From assembly GCA_035236585.1 (NCBI GenBank), contig CP141139.1, positions 19,112,990-19,176,989 of the forward strand: 64,000 bases of DNA. Direction: 5' to 3'. The translations under genes were made by a program, and so were the position numbers. Positions 21,463-32,745 of this stretch are shown one piece after another; within the stretch, counting starts at the first letter, position 1, and each line of letters opens with the position of its first letter. The notes under the pieces were generated by a model. The model was not told the origin of the DNA and made no database searches. It saw nothing but the letters and a program-made list of their open reading frames with translations. This stretch comes from Warburgia ugandensis. Lineage: Eukaryota > Streptophyta > Magnoliopsida > Canellales > Canellaceae.

Positions 21463-22348
21463 TGTTGTATTAACAGTAGAAATGCTTCACCAAGAGATGA
21501 AAATAACAGTGATTTACTGTTATAAGTTTTGCACAAGTTTTGTACTCATATGCAGTTCACATCAAGCCATTCAAAACTAATTCAAAACATGAATCAAGGA
21601 ATCCAATTTTGTGCAATCTTTGGGGCAGGAAAACATTAACCATTATGAAGCATTGGCCTGAGAATCATCAAGAAATAAACTCCAAACAGTAAGCAATTCC
21701 AAATGTATAAGACGGTTGTAGCATGCTTTAATGTGGGAGTTTAAGCATTGAAATTATGGAATTTTTTTTTTCTTTCTAAAACTCAAACCTATATTAACAA
21801 TCTTCCTATGATCCTTACCTGATAATATACGTCTTCAACCCTCTGTTTTATGGCTGCAAGGAGGCTTCCAACAGTTGTAAGTTTTCTAGCTTGGGTGTTC
21901 TCCTCTTCCATGCAAATCCAGCTTCAAGCTCTCACTAACTCTCCTTCAGTTCCCCAGCAGTCTTCACTCCATCTCTCCCATCTTCAAGCTCAACCCAAAG
22001 TCACTGATTCCTCCTCCCTTCCTTGCACATTTCACTACTAGTTTCCTAGAATTTTGTCAGGTCTCCTTTAGTTTTTCATGGCAGCTTCCCTTCTGTAAAT
22101 TTCTGCTCCAAGTTTGAAGATGCCTAGCTTCTTTGGTAGGGTCTTCCAGCTGGAAATCCTTCAGAACCACCAAAATTACTTCTTGAGTCTTCCTCTAACA
22201 CCTGGCTGCAAGTCCTCCCTTTATACTACCAAGGTTTTCTCTTCCTTCTCCGGCTCTCCTTGATGGCTTTCCTCTCTTGATTCACTCTTTTGTGGCAGGT
22301 GCATGGGATGGGGAGAAATTTTCTAACCCATCCTCCTTGCCCCTGCCC

Positions 22349-22356
22349 CTTATATA
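22349..22356 (-). promoter_or_regulatory. possible TATA box in the gypsy LTR
   Basis: The minus strand reads TCTATATAAGGGGC in the stretch assigned to the split gypsy LTR. Confidence 0.35.
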
Positions 22357-22470
22357 GATAACTAGCATCATGTGGGGTGGCTAGATGTCCCCATGCATGA
22401 GACCAGGGCAGCTGTCCCCCTTCTATTGAATCACGTGGTGGCTAGTTTTTCATGCATGGGATGACCATCA

Positions 22471-22834
22471 TGTTATGAGTTCTAAAGAGCAGCACAATAT
22501 ACACACACACAGTGAACACAATAATTTACATGGTTCAGCGAAGTCTAACCTACGTTCACATGAGAGGGGGAGAGCAATTCACTACTAAAGTAGCATGTAC
22601 AACTGATGCCTTTAACTCTATCTCTGGATCTTATTTATAGAGATCAGAGAAAGGCTAGATGTGTTCTACGTGAATACAAATTCTATCTGATAAACCTTTA
22701 CAAATAACCCTTATCTTCTCATCCTTATCTAATAGGACTCCTAATCAGATGATGTTTATCAGATTGTGTACTTCTAACAGACTCCTTTTCTTGGCAAGTA
22801 TCTTCGAGTGGATTTATGGGGATGGACATCATCA
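22471..22834 (-). repeat. 3' LTR of copia element 1
   Basis: Begins TGTTATGAGTTC and ends GGACATCATCA on the plus strand. It matches 30507-30862 throughout, with scattered differences. CTATAAATAAGATCC on the minus strand (about 22627-22643) is a likely TATA region. Confidence 0.9.
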
Positions 22835-22853
22835 ATTCTCCCCCTCCATCCCC
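22835..22853 (-). promoter_or_regulatory. polypurine tract of copia element 1
   Basis: The minus strand reads GGGGATGGAGGGGGAGAAT directly before the LTR, the usual primer site for plus-strand DNA synthesis. Confidence 0.8.
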
Positions 22854-22866
22854 ATGCGACACTCCA

Positions 22867-23250
22867 CTAGTTTGAGTTCATGCCTGCAATGTTTTTACAT
22901 AACAGTAGCTTCTCATAAGTTACCACCTTTGTTAACATGTCTACAGGATTCTCATCAGTGTGAATCTTTTCTAGCTTTAGCATTTGTTCTTCCGTCACTG
23001 CTTGTATCCAGTGATATTGTATATCAATGTGCTTTGCGCGCGCATGATATATTAAGTTCTTACTCAAGTCTAGAGCACTTTGACTGTCACAATGTATCTT
23101 GTATTCTTCTTGTGTGATACCGAGCTTCTGGAAAAACCGCTTTATCCACAACATTTCCTTGCTTGCTTCAACTACGGCAATATATTCAGCTTTTGTTGTT
23201 GATAGACTACGCACTTCTGCAACTTGGACTGCCAAGATACAGTTCGCCAT
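22867..23250 (-). pseudogene. copia RNase H domain
   Basis: A 127-residue frame with SLSTTKAEYIAVVEASKEML, WIKRFFQKLG, HCDSQSALDLSKN, HARAKHIDIQYHWI and IHTDENPVDMLTK. These are the conserved words of the RNase H end of plant copia polyproteins. The frame is open here, but the upstream G.....R.S..GY region is degraded, so it is part of a dead pol gene. It would have degraded the RNA template during reverse transcription. Confidence 0.88.
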
Positions 23251-23321
23251 GTAAATGTGAAAGGAAATTTTGATGTTGACTTTCTTCCATCTAGATCTCC
23301 AGCCATATTAGCATCTCTGTA

Positions 23322-24314
23322 TCATTCCAAGAGTGTTTCTGTACTTTCAAAGTACAAGCACAACTTAGATGTGCCCTTCATATACCGTAATATCCACTTC
23401 AAAGCTTCCCAATGATTTTTGCCTAGATTTGATAAAAATCTGCTCACAACTCTTTCTGCATGAGCAATATCTGGCCTTGTGCACACCATTGCATACATCA
23501 AACTCCCAACTGCTGAAGAGTCAAGAATCATTTAGGAACACGTTCTTTTTCTTTGTTTGAAATGATTGCCGAGTGGAGTGTTGACTAGCTTGACACTCTC
23601 CATGTTGAATCTCTTAATTACTCGTTCAATGTGCTTTTCCTATGACAACCACAACTTTCTTCCTTTCTTGTTGCGTGTGATCTTCATCCCCAAGATCTGC
23701 TCAGCTGCTCCTAAGTCTTTCATGTTAAAAGACTTAGATAACTCCCTCTTCAACTTGCTAAACATAGTTGTGTCTGGTCCCACTATCATAATATTATCTA
23801 CATAAAATAGAAGAATGATGAATTTGCCCTCTGGTAATCTCTGGACATACACACGGATCTGTAGCTGTTCTTTTGAAGCTTTGACTCGTTATGAATGAGT
23901 CAAGCTTCTTGTACCACTGCCTTGGCGCTTGCTTAAGGTCATAAAGACTTTTCTGCAACTTGCATACTAAATGCTTCTTCTTTTTCAACTTTGAAACTCT
24001 GTGGTTGTTCCATGTATATCTCTTCTTCTAAATCTCTATGTAGAAAGGCCATCTTTACTTCCATCTGCTTAAGCTTCAAGTTTTGTCTCGCCACCAATCT
24101 AAGTATAACCCTGATTGATGTCATCTTCACTACTAGTGAGAATATCTCATCAAAGTCTATTCCTTTCATCTATTCGAGGCCTTTGAAGACCAATCGTGCT
24201 TTGTACTTGAATGGTTCTCCATTGCTTCCTCTTTTCACCTTGAAGACCCACTTGTTCTTCAGTGCTCTTTTTCCCTGCAAAGTGTCATTAGCTCATATGT
24301 CTATTTTTCTTTAA
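23322..24314 (-). pseudogene. copia reverse transcriptase, broken
   Basis: Pieces in several frames: GIDFDEIFSLVVKMTSIRV and KQMEVKMAFLHRDLEEEIYMEQP (23939-24169), then KSLYDLKQAPRQWYKK (23794-23988), then the catalytic block LLFYVDNIMIVG (23640-23852) and GSLMYAMVCTRPDIAHA (23322-23531). The usual YVDD active site is YVDN here, and frameshifts separate the pieces, so it is inactive. Confidence 0.88.
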
Positions 24315-24399
24315 TGAGCTAGTTTCTTCTTGCATAGCTTGCATCCATTTGCCCTTGTCTGCATGCTTCAGTGCTTACTTAAAACTCTCTGGCTTAGCA

Positions 24400-25480
24400 T
24401 GATATATTTTGATTTTGGATATTTTTGTGATGGAATTAGAATACATCATCTTGTTGACATCTTTGGGTAAACTTCTGCTTCTGACTAAGGAGTTAATTCA
24501 ACATCTGATGTCCTAACATCTTCTCATAGAGAGGGCTGATGCTCCCCCTACTCAAATTCCTCTGCCTTTGCTTTAGCTTCTAGCTTAGCTTTTGAATCAA
24601 CCTGTATGGGTGTTGAATCTGGTACTATATCTAGAATACTGAGATCTTTAGCCTTTCTTGATTCTTCATATAACTGATTCTCCTGAAATATTACATCTCT
24701 ACTTCAAATGATCCTTCTAGCTTCAGGGTCTAACAATCTGTATCCAAATTCTTCATTTCCATACACAATGAAGATGCATGGGATAGACTTTAGGTCTATT
24801 TTTTCTCTCATCTTTTTATATACATATGCAAATGCTCTACACCCGAATACCCTTAGGTGTGAATAAGTCACCTTCTTGTCGGTCCAATTCTGTTCTGGAA
24901 CTTCGAAGTCTAGTGATTCTAACAGTCACCTGTTGATCAAGTAGCAGGCGATCTTCACAGCTTCACCCTAGAATGGCTTAAGAAGCTTAGCCATACTGAG
25001 CATGCATATTACTCTTTTCACAATGGTTTGGTTCATTCTTTTAGCTACTCCATTATGCTGTGGGGTACATGAAAATGTCTTCTCATGTCGAATGCTGCAC
25101 ACTACACAATATGCCCTGAACTCTTTTGAAGTATATTATACTCCATTGTATGTTCTGAGACACATCAGTTTCTTTCTAGTTTGCCTCTCCACTATCTCGT
25201 GAAATCTCTTAAAGCATTTGAATACCTATTCTTTATTCTTTACAAAGCAAAGGTTACAAAATATTTATTCCCACCTAGTGACTGCACTTATATGGGACCA
25301 CATACATCCGAGTACACCAAACCAAAAGCTTCATTTCTTTTATTACTAGAAGAAGAGAAAGCAACCCTATGTTGCTTGCCAAATAAATAGTAATTATATG
25401 GATTAAGTACTATACCTTTGGCTATTTCAATGAGCTTCTTCTTTGCAAGTGTAAACAAACCTTTCTCTCCCATGTGATCG
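24400..25480 (-). pseudogene. copia integrase region, broken
   Basis: The minus strand encodes a pre-integrase segment (25288-25473) with KGLFTLAKKKLIE and AFGLVYSDVCGPI. Further left, near 24660-24860, it encodes HLRVFGC.AFAYVYKKMREKI, CIFIVYGNEEFGYRLLDPE and DVIFQENQLYEE. These are typical of the integrase C-terminal side of copia elements. The catalytic core between them is worn by stops. Confidence 0.75.
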
Positions 25481-25999
25481 AGTCTTTTATGCTAAAGATT
25501 TGGTGATCCTTCATCCTCCACTGCGTTAAGGCTGTCTCTCGATATTCTTGTATGGGTCTTGTATAGTGTCCTACATATGTGCCTTTTTGCTATGATCATT
25601 GCACCTTTCATCAATTTCCAAGTACTATTGTCAAAGTAGTTAGTGTAGCCTTGTTTGTTAAGAGTTAGGACTGAGATTAGGTTTAGTCTGAGTTCCTATA
25701 TGTGTCGCACCTCCTTTAGTACTATTGTGCAGCCAATATTTGTTTTTATCTACACATCATCGGTTCCAATTATTCTTGAGGAGTTATCATTCCACATCTT
25801 TACAGTGCCAAAGTCTCTTTCTTTATAGGTGGTGAAGAAGTCCTTATGAAGAGTGGCGTGATAGGAAGCTGCTATATCTATCACCTACTCTACTTCACTC
25901 TTGGCTACATGCAAACATGATTCCTCCTTAGTAGTGAGCACCACTATGTCCTAAGCGATGGTGACTTGTGTCTCACCATTGTCCTCCTTTGGCTTGCTA

Positions 26000-26740
26000 T
26001 GTCCCATTTCAATTTTGAGTTTTCAATAGTCTTTCTTCATATGAGCTGGAATTTCGCACTGGAAAAACTTGAACTATCCTCTGGATTGACTTTTTGATCT
26101 ATTGTGAGTCTGCAATCTCCCTCTTTGTCTGCTCTTACTCCTCTCCATGTGCTAGCTTCTTTCCTTCTAGCCTCCTCGTTGAATAGTGCATCTTTGACCA
26201 TAGCTATGGTCAACTTTGCTTTTAGAGCTAAGTTGCTTAGTGAAATTACCAGTGTCTCCCATCTTTCAAGTAGTGAACTTAGCAGTAGTAGGGCTCGCTA
26301 TTCATCCCCTAGTTGTAATACCACTTATCCTAGCTAATTTACCAGATTTAAAAATTCACTGGTATGTTCAACCACAATCATTCAGCTCCGTAGTTTGAGG
26401 TTTACAAGCCTTTTCATAAGCAGGGCCTTATTTCAAGTGATCTTAACTTGATACTTATTCTCTAACTTTTTCAAGAGAATATAAGCGTTTTCTTCTGAAG
26501 CAACGTGGTGAAATACGCTGTGATCAATCCACTGTCTGATATGACTTATGGTTTTCTTATTCATCTTCATCTAGTCTTTTTTAGAAACTCCCTCAGGTCT
26601 TTTTCCCTGATCCTCTAAAGGGTCATGGAGATCTTTGTAGTATAAAAGATCTTCCATTCTAGGTATTCACAGTGTATAATTAGTGGAGTTTAAGTTTATC
26701 ATGGCTTCAGCCACAATATTTCCTAAACTAGTATCTTCCA
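26000..26740 (-). pseudogene. copia gag, broken
   Basis: The minus strand starts MEDTSLGNIVAEAMINLNST near 26739, then NYTL-stop-IPRMEDLLYYKDLHDPLEDQ, and farther on RQWIDHSVFHHVASEENAY followed by ILLKKL near 26460-26530. These match the fold positions of copia gag proteins (the NYTLW.. and ..H.. LW..L motifs). Stops interrupt the frame. Confidence 0.75.
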
Positions 26741-27759
26741 TAGTTTTAAACCTTGTTTCTGCCTTTTTTAAGCAGAATTGTGAAAAATGGAGTATACGAA
26801 TGAGTCTGGAACAGTAAAAAACCTTAAGAAAGGTGTTTTTGACAAATACTTAGGGGTGTCCTAAATTTTCTTCTTCAAGGGGGTGTCTTATCAAAATTGA
26901 AGTGAGCTAATAAGATGTAGAAAGGGGGGGTGTCTAAGTGATTTTGTACGATACTAATTCAGACTGTAAAAGGGGTGTCATTGTCAATTTTCTAACATAC
27001 TATTTTTGGCCGTTAGGGGGCTTCGTTACAAAAAACAAAGACTACTGATTTTTAGCACAGTATAAAAGGTAAGGTTAAAAAACCTTAACCCGTTTTCTCT
27101 CCTTTCCTTTCTTGTCTCTGGCAGCAGCGACTGGCAACGATGCTTCCTTTGACTGAGGTGATCCTCGATGTTGCATCCCCTGGTTGCGGCTATCCCCATC
27201 AAACCGTGCAAATCTTGTTGCTCATAAATTGCTCCACTAGTTGATCGTAGGGGAGGAAGTTCTTCAAGGTCCGGTGTTCTTTTGGTAGGGAGATTCTTTG
27301 AGGTGCGGTGATCTCTGGCACGTGGGTTCTCTAGAGCTTGCAGATGAGTATCTCGCCTCCCTCCTTTTTGTTTTTTATTTTTCCTAGACGTCGGCTTTGA
27401 TCTTCTTGTGAGAGAGGATCACCTGATGTGGTCTTCTTCTCAGAGTGGGATCGACGAGTTCACTATCACTAGTCTCGATCCCTCCTCTTTTTTTTTTTTT
27501 TTTTCTAGTTTTTCAATGAGAATCTTATTGGAGACGTGATCTTTGACCTATGCGATCTCAGATCTAGGGTTTCTTTGATCTGAGGCTTTTTGCAATCGTG
27601 TGATCTGGATTCTTTGATCTAGGTCATGTGATCTGGACTCCGATCTAAGGTTTCTCTGCTTTGAGCTTCTTCTCGACCTAGATCTAGACAAGATTTGGGC
27701 TAAACCTGACTGAGATCTCAATGTGATCCTGGGCTGCACCTACTTGGGTCTAGACTGGA
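26741..27759 (-). other. copia leader region
   Basis: Untranslated leader between the primer site and gag, here interrupted by the solo LTR at 27760. The 27540-27740 part is rich in GATCT words and has no supported gene. Confidence 0.5.
27755..27759. repeat. target duplication of solo LTR 1 (left)
   Basis: CTGGA, repeated exactly at 30389-30393. Confidence 0.85.
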
Positions 27760-30388
27760 TGTGACGACCCGGGTTTTCTTATGCATTTTTCAATGAAAAA
27801 TCTAAATTCCTAAGGCGGGATCCCTATTTAAAAAAAAACAATGTAGTGCAGCAGAAAAATCTTTTATTTGAAATTCAATTTGAAAACCCTGAGTGTCATT
27901 TGCTTTCACAACAACCAAGGTAGTTTTTGAAAAGCTTTAGAAATCATAAGTGTTTTTCCCCAGATCTATCCAGTCACAGCACACAACCCAACTATAATTA
28001 AATACAAATACATTTCCAAAGGGTTGAGAATTTACTTATATGTATAATTGTTTCCTTTTTTATTCACTTGCTCATAGCACTAACATAGATGTCCTTTACT
28101 CGTGGATGGAATTATCCTGAAAAAATGTTAAGGATAGGGTGAGTATATACTATACTCAGTAGAAGTCTATCACTACTAGTTTTGCAATGCATGCTATGTT
28201 AAAAATCATGTGCTCATAAAAAAACATATGCATGTTTGAATAATCATGTTCAATATCGATATTAAAAACCACTATCAAACCGGAATACTGACGACTTAAA
28301 GAAATATCATAATCCAAGTCGAAAGTATCATATATCATAAACATAAAAATATGTATCAGATACTCAACTGAATCCAACTCATGGATATTTGGTATGGTAT
28401 GGTCGACCAACCTTATATCATGCCATATGCAATGCACATAAGTCCACGAAACCATAGGGACCCACTATGCTCACGACCTCACCGTCGTGTGGTCCTCGGG
28501 TACTTAGGGACACAAGATCATATACCTCCACGGGGCATATGACACTTCGACCCAGTGTCGTGACACCAGTGGTAGCCCCATGTACTACATGCAGTCGAAG
28601 CAGGGACATGCCCTTTTTGGGCGTGGTACTCATCCACCTAATAGTGGTAGAGGTTGGGTGGCCACCCCAGACCTCTCATCATAGCGCCCACGAGCTTACT
28701 AGCCCAAATCATGTACGATCAAAGAAGCCAAAAACCTCTTTTCAAAACCTGTCCTCTTTGGGTCCCTCACAACTGCCTGGCCCTCGGCACTCCAGCGTCT
28801 TTTGGCAACCCTCAAGGACATGTAATTTTTGTAAAAACTTAATGCTCACAAATCATGCAATATGTGCAATTATTTACAAAGCATGTCTATTCATAATGTG
28901 TTTATCCTATGCATGCCAAATTCATTTAAATGCTAAACAAGTCATCAATAAGTCATGCTAAATAAGTCATATAACTCATACTTAAAACATGTATAAAACA
29001 ATCATGACTCTTTTAAAAAGTCTAGTAACGATAGAGCACCTACCTGACTAGGTCGCACTAACCCCTTTGTCCTCGTACGCTCCTGAACATGGTTTGGGGA
29101 ATCAAGGTTAGTTTAGCCCATCTTTTATAGGTTTTAGAGTAGTTGGTCTTATCACTTAGGCATTAATGATCCATCCCTATGCCTATGGGTGTCCTAAGGT
29201 CCTAACTGGGCCTTGGTATTATCAGTTTTCCAAAGGTCTACCAGCCATGCACTACCATCCTATTCTAAGGGTCATGCCTACCTTTGATTGGGCCTTGATC
29301 AGGGATTTTAGAGTTTGGGTGTGTCCGCATCGTTGACACGGACACAACACCTTTTGCGGCGCCTCAATCGGAACTCTAGATCTCAAGTTATAAGCATTTT
29401 AGTGTCACACGTACATAAGGGCTTCAAGAGTGAAAAGGCGGAATGCTAGGGCGCTACGCGTCAGCGTCGTGCTCCCCTCTGTTCTTAAGAAGCGAAAAAT
29501 CCCAAACTGCTAACGTGCTACGCATCTGCGACATGCGACTCAGTGGGCGCTTCTGCAGACGAACTGAACTTTCCGCCCAGTGTTTCATTTTGTAGGCGCG
29601 TCCACGAACGCGCCTGTTTGGTTCTCTTCGAACGTAGTCGACGTGTCCTGTGCGGTAAGGAGCGTTTTGCTTGTTTGGGGGACCAGGGCGTCCTCAGGAC
29701 ACCCTGGTTCGACCCTGTCGAACCAGTGTGGCCCAGGGAATGTCCCTGGGTCCTTGGTGACTCTCTAGGGCTCTATTTTGCATGATTTTTCATGCAAAAA
29801 CTTAGGGAAAATGATCTTATGACTACTGTGAAGACGGGTTTTGAGAGATCTTGGGCATACCTGGCTCATTGCTAGGTTTTTCTCCTCGTTTCTCCTCTTG
29901 CTTGCTTCTTCAAAATGGGTTTTCCTCAAGCTTTTGGGCTGCCATTAGAGGCGCCCAAGAGCTCTATTTATAGAGCTATAAGAGGGTTCTGGGGGGGGCT
30001 CTCACCGCCCTTGAATGGCAGTGGAGAAACCTCCACAATGGCGGTGATTTCTCCTCCAATCACCGCTGTTCTAGAACCCTCTAGGGGGTTGAAGATGAAG
30101 GGTGCCCGTATCAAAACGGGTCCCTGTGTTTTGCAAGCTAAATCCGTTTTTGTAAAAATTACATTTTTGCCCCTGAACTTCAAAGGGTTATAACTTGTTC
30201 ATTTTAACTCCGTTTTAGGTGATTTTGGTCTTGTTGGATTCTTTTCTAAGACGCACCTAATGGTACCATTTTTAGGACCAAATTTCTGGGTTCAGTCAAG
30301 GTGAATAGTGAAATGACCAAAATGCCCCTATCTTAAAAAACTGAACTTTTCTTTGCTAACTTGGGATTACAAAATTGGAGTCATTACA
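27760..30388 (-). mobile_element. solo LTR 1, 2.6 kb, probably gypsy, nested in the copia leader
   Basis: Begins TGTGACGACCCGGG and ends GTCATTACA, with perfect 5-bp CTGGA duplications outside. It matches the element at 35445-38107 along its whole length. No gag or pol is inside, so it is best read as a solo LTR left by recombination between LTRs. A TATA box (CTATAAATAG) lies on the minus strand near 29967, and ACTGAGTATA-type words near 28150 suit an LTR transcribed leftward. Size and TGTGACGACCC ends suggest a large-LTR gypsy family. Confidence 0.85.
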
Positions 30389-30393
30389 CTGGA
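30389..30393. repeat. target duplication of solo LTR 1 (right)
   Basis: CTGGA, identical to 27755-27759. Confidence 0.85.
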
Positions 30394-30492
30394 TCTGGGC
30401 CTCACCTGGCCTGGATCTAAACGTGAACTTGTGTTCTACTCCTGCACTCCTCCTGTATTCACTAGGCTCTATTCCGATAGTCCTCTGGTCAA

Positions 30493-30504
30493 GCTCTGAT
30501 ACCA
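30493..30504 (-). promoter_or_regulatory. primer binding site of copia element 1
   Basis: The minus strand reads TGGTATCAGAGC, the exact initiator tRNA-Met primer sequence, two bases inside the 5' LTR. Confidence 0.95.
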
Positions 30505-30506
30505 CT

Positions 30507-30862
30507 TGTTATGAGTTCTAAAGAGTAGCACAATATACACACACGGTGAACACAATAATTTATGTGGTTTGGCTAAGTCTAGCCTACGTCCACAAGAGAG
30601 GGGGAGAGCAATTCACTACTGAAGAAGCATGTACAATCAATGTCTTTAACTCTATTTCTGGATCCTATTTATAGAGATCAGAAGAAGGCTAGATGTGTTA
30701 TATGTAAAAACAAATTATATTTGATAAACCTTTATAGATAGCCCTTATCTTCTTATTTGATAGGACTCCTAATCAGATGATGTTTATTAGATTGTGTACT
30801 TCAAACAGACTCCTTTTCCTGACAGGTATCTTTGGGTGGATTTATGCGGATAAACATCATCA
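30507..30862 (-). repeat. 5' LTR of copia element 1
   Basis: Direct repeat of 22471-22834, with the primer site at its inner edge. Ends GATAAACATCATCA on the plus strand. Confidence 0.9.
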
Positions 30863-31459
30863 CATCCACCACTAACTCCTCAATTAAAACCCCTAGTTTA
30901 GTATAATTGCAATCATACCCTTCAAATTGAATCTTAACTCAATTTACACAACAGATAGGTTTCTTGAATCTAATTACCAAGCATCCATACATTCACATCC
31001 CATGTGATGGCCCTGCATATGCTCATCCAATGGTTGATCCACTTATAATCCATACTATCCACTTGATTTAGTTTCTTGTCCATTAGTAACTTAGGTGTAT
31101 TTTCTACACTGAGACCTATGTCCAAGTAATTAGTGTCTTAGGTTGGTGCACTAACTTACCATAATTAACACGCCACCTAAAATGCATTTTCATCCTTCCC
31201 TTAATCTTTATTGAAATCTATCATCCCCTTAGCATGGAGATCTATTGATGGAGCACAGATGATTCAACCATCCATCAACTAATTAGCATTCAAACTCATG
31301 TGATGCTCCATCCTTAAGCATCATTCCACTCTTTCTCACATTCCCATCCATCTTTCAATTAAATTATTCTTCATAATAATCATAAAGAGAGTCCAAAAAG
31401 TGAATAATCAACATAAGATCAAAAGAAATTTTGTAATTGTATTTACTATTCATGTAATT

Positions 31460-31461
<2 letters not shown>

Positions 31462-31494
<33 letters not shown>
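31462..31494. repeat. (TA)n microsatellite
   Basis: About 16 TA units at the presumed inner edge of the gypsy LTR. Confidence 0.9.
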
Positions 31495-31495
<1 letters not shown>

Positions 31496-31559
31496 CACTC
31501 TTCATTCCTTACAAAAAATTTGTCCCTACAATTGAGTCTGTGCGTATGCGATCAAAACA

Positions 31560-32745
31560 ATTTTGGGAATCTCTATCTTATGTCACCCTCAACCTCCCAT
31601 GTGGCCTTCTCAAATGCATGATGTTGCCATAAAACCTTGATGAGAGGGATCGTCTTGATTTTCAAGGTCTTCTCCTTCTTGTCTAGGATTTATATTGGCT
31701 GTCCCTGAAATGTAATGTTTAGTTATAGCTTGGCTAACACCTGATCCAAGACATGATGGGATCTGGCACGTATTTCCTTAATGTAGACACATGACATATG
31801 TCATGCACCTATGCCAAGGAGGGTGGAAGTGCTAATATGTGAACAACTCTGCCTATCCTCTCTATAATATTATATGGACCCATAAATTTGGGGCTTAGCT
31901 TAGCCTTTAGGCCAAATTTCATCACACTCTTGGTTGGAGACACCTTCATATAAACATGGTCCCCAACCTGAAACTTTAAATCTCTCATCCTCAAATCAGC
32001 ATACCTTCTTGGCGCACTGCTCTATCAACCCTGACCTGACAAACTACCTCTCATCTACATTCCTTCAGCATGTTAACATGCGATATGATCTGCAATACAA
32101 TACCTTAGACGGAGCCATGCTAATGCTAGAGTGATGACTGTTGTTTTGGGGGAATTCCACAAAAAGCTAGATGCTCATTCCAACAACCTTTCAAGTCTAA
32201 TATGCAGGCTTTCAACATGCCCTCTAGTGTCTATATGGTCCTCTCAGATTGATCATCAATCTTAGGGTGAAATTTTGTGCTAAAATGCATAGAGTTTCCT
32301 AAGCCTTCCAACACACTCTGCTAATAATGAGAAGTGAACCTGTTATCTTTGTAGGAAACTATCACCAAAGGAATGCTGTGTAGGCTAACTATATCTCAAA
32401 TTTAGAGCTTGGCCAAGCTCTCTAAGGGCTATCTACATCTGATGGGAAGAAAGTAAGCTAACTTGGTGATTCTACTACAACCGAAATGGCATCATGCCCA
32501 CTGGATGTCCAGGGTAGTCGAACCACAAAATTCATCGTCATGTGGTTCCACTTCCAAATTGGAAGCTCTAAATTCTTAAGCAAACCTGAGGGCTTTTGTT
32601 GCTTTTCCTTGACTTGGTGATATATGATGCACCTTGTTGCATAATCAGCTATGTCTTTCTTCGTCCCCTGCCACCAAAACTGTCTCCTCAAGTCCTGATA
32701 CACCTTCATACCATGTGAATGCATGATGAACTTGGAATGCGAGGG
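31560..32745 (-). pseudogene. gypsy integrase and chromodomain (Tekay/Del-like)
   Basis: The minus strand from 32724 reads YQDLRRQFWWQGTKKDIADY, CIIYHQVKEKQQKPSGLL, LPIWKWNHMTMNFVV and LPWTSSGHDAISVVV. These are the HHCC-region and core start of chromovirus integrase. At 31809-31994 it has DLKFQVGDHVYMKVSPTK, then KLSPKFMGPYNIIERIG and ALPPSL. At about 31560-31710 follows a chromodomain with PIYILDKKEKTLK, IPLIKVLWQHHAFEKATWE and EGD. A chromodomain steers insertion toward marked chromatin. Stops and deletions break the frame, and the sequence beyond 32745 is unrelated. Confidence 0.85.

Larger units (their letters stand above)
22471..30862 (-). mobile_element. Ty1/copia retrotransposon, complete ends, hosting a nested solo LTR
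   Basis: Two direct LTRs (22471-22834 and 30507-30862) enclose, on the minus strand: a primer binding site, a leader, gag, integrase, reverse transcriptase and RNase H in the copia order (IN before RT), and a polypurine tract. Removing the nested solo LTR (27760-30388) leaves about 5.8 kb, a normal copia length. The LTRs differ at roughly one base in ten by eye, and the coding region has many stops, so the copy is old. Possible target bases are CATCA on the left and CATCC on the right. The RNase H text resembles the Tork group; that is a suggestion only. Confidence 0.9.
21463..32745 (-). mobile_element. gypsy chromovirus remnant, split by a copia element
   Basis: The minus-strand integrase and chromodomain (31560-32745) are followed, in the direction of transcription, by a probable 3' LTR. 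On the minus strand the sequence AAGGAATGAAGAG (31497-31510) resembles a polypurine tract, and next to it the LTR would begin TGTTATATA near 31497. The LTR is interrupted by the copia insertion (22471-30862) and may end at TGTTGTATTAAC near 21463, giving about 1.6 kb of LTR without the insertion. A TATATAAG box on the minus strand near 22349-22356 fits an LTR promoter. The integrase-chromodomain identity is firm; the LTR limits are inferred. Everything upstream of integrase is missing. Confidence 0.5.

Noticed and set aside
28467..28961. 164-codon plus-strand frame
   Set aside because: Inside solo LTR 1; not conserved in solo LTR 2 and no protein family recognised.
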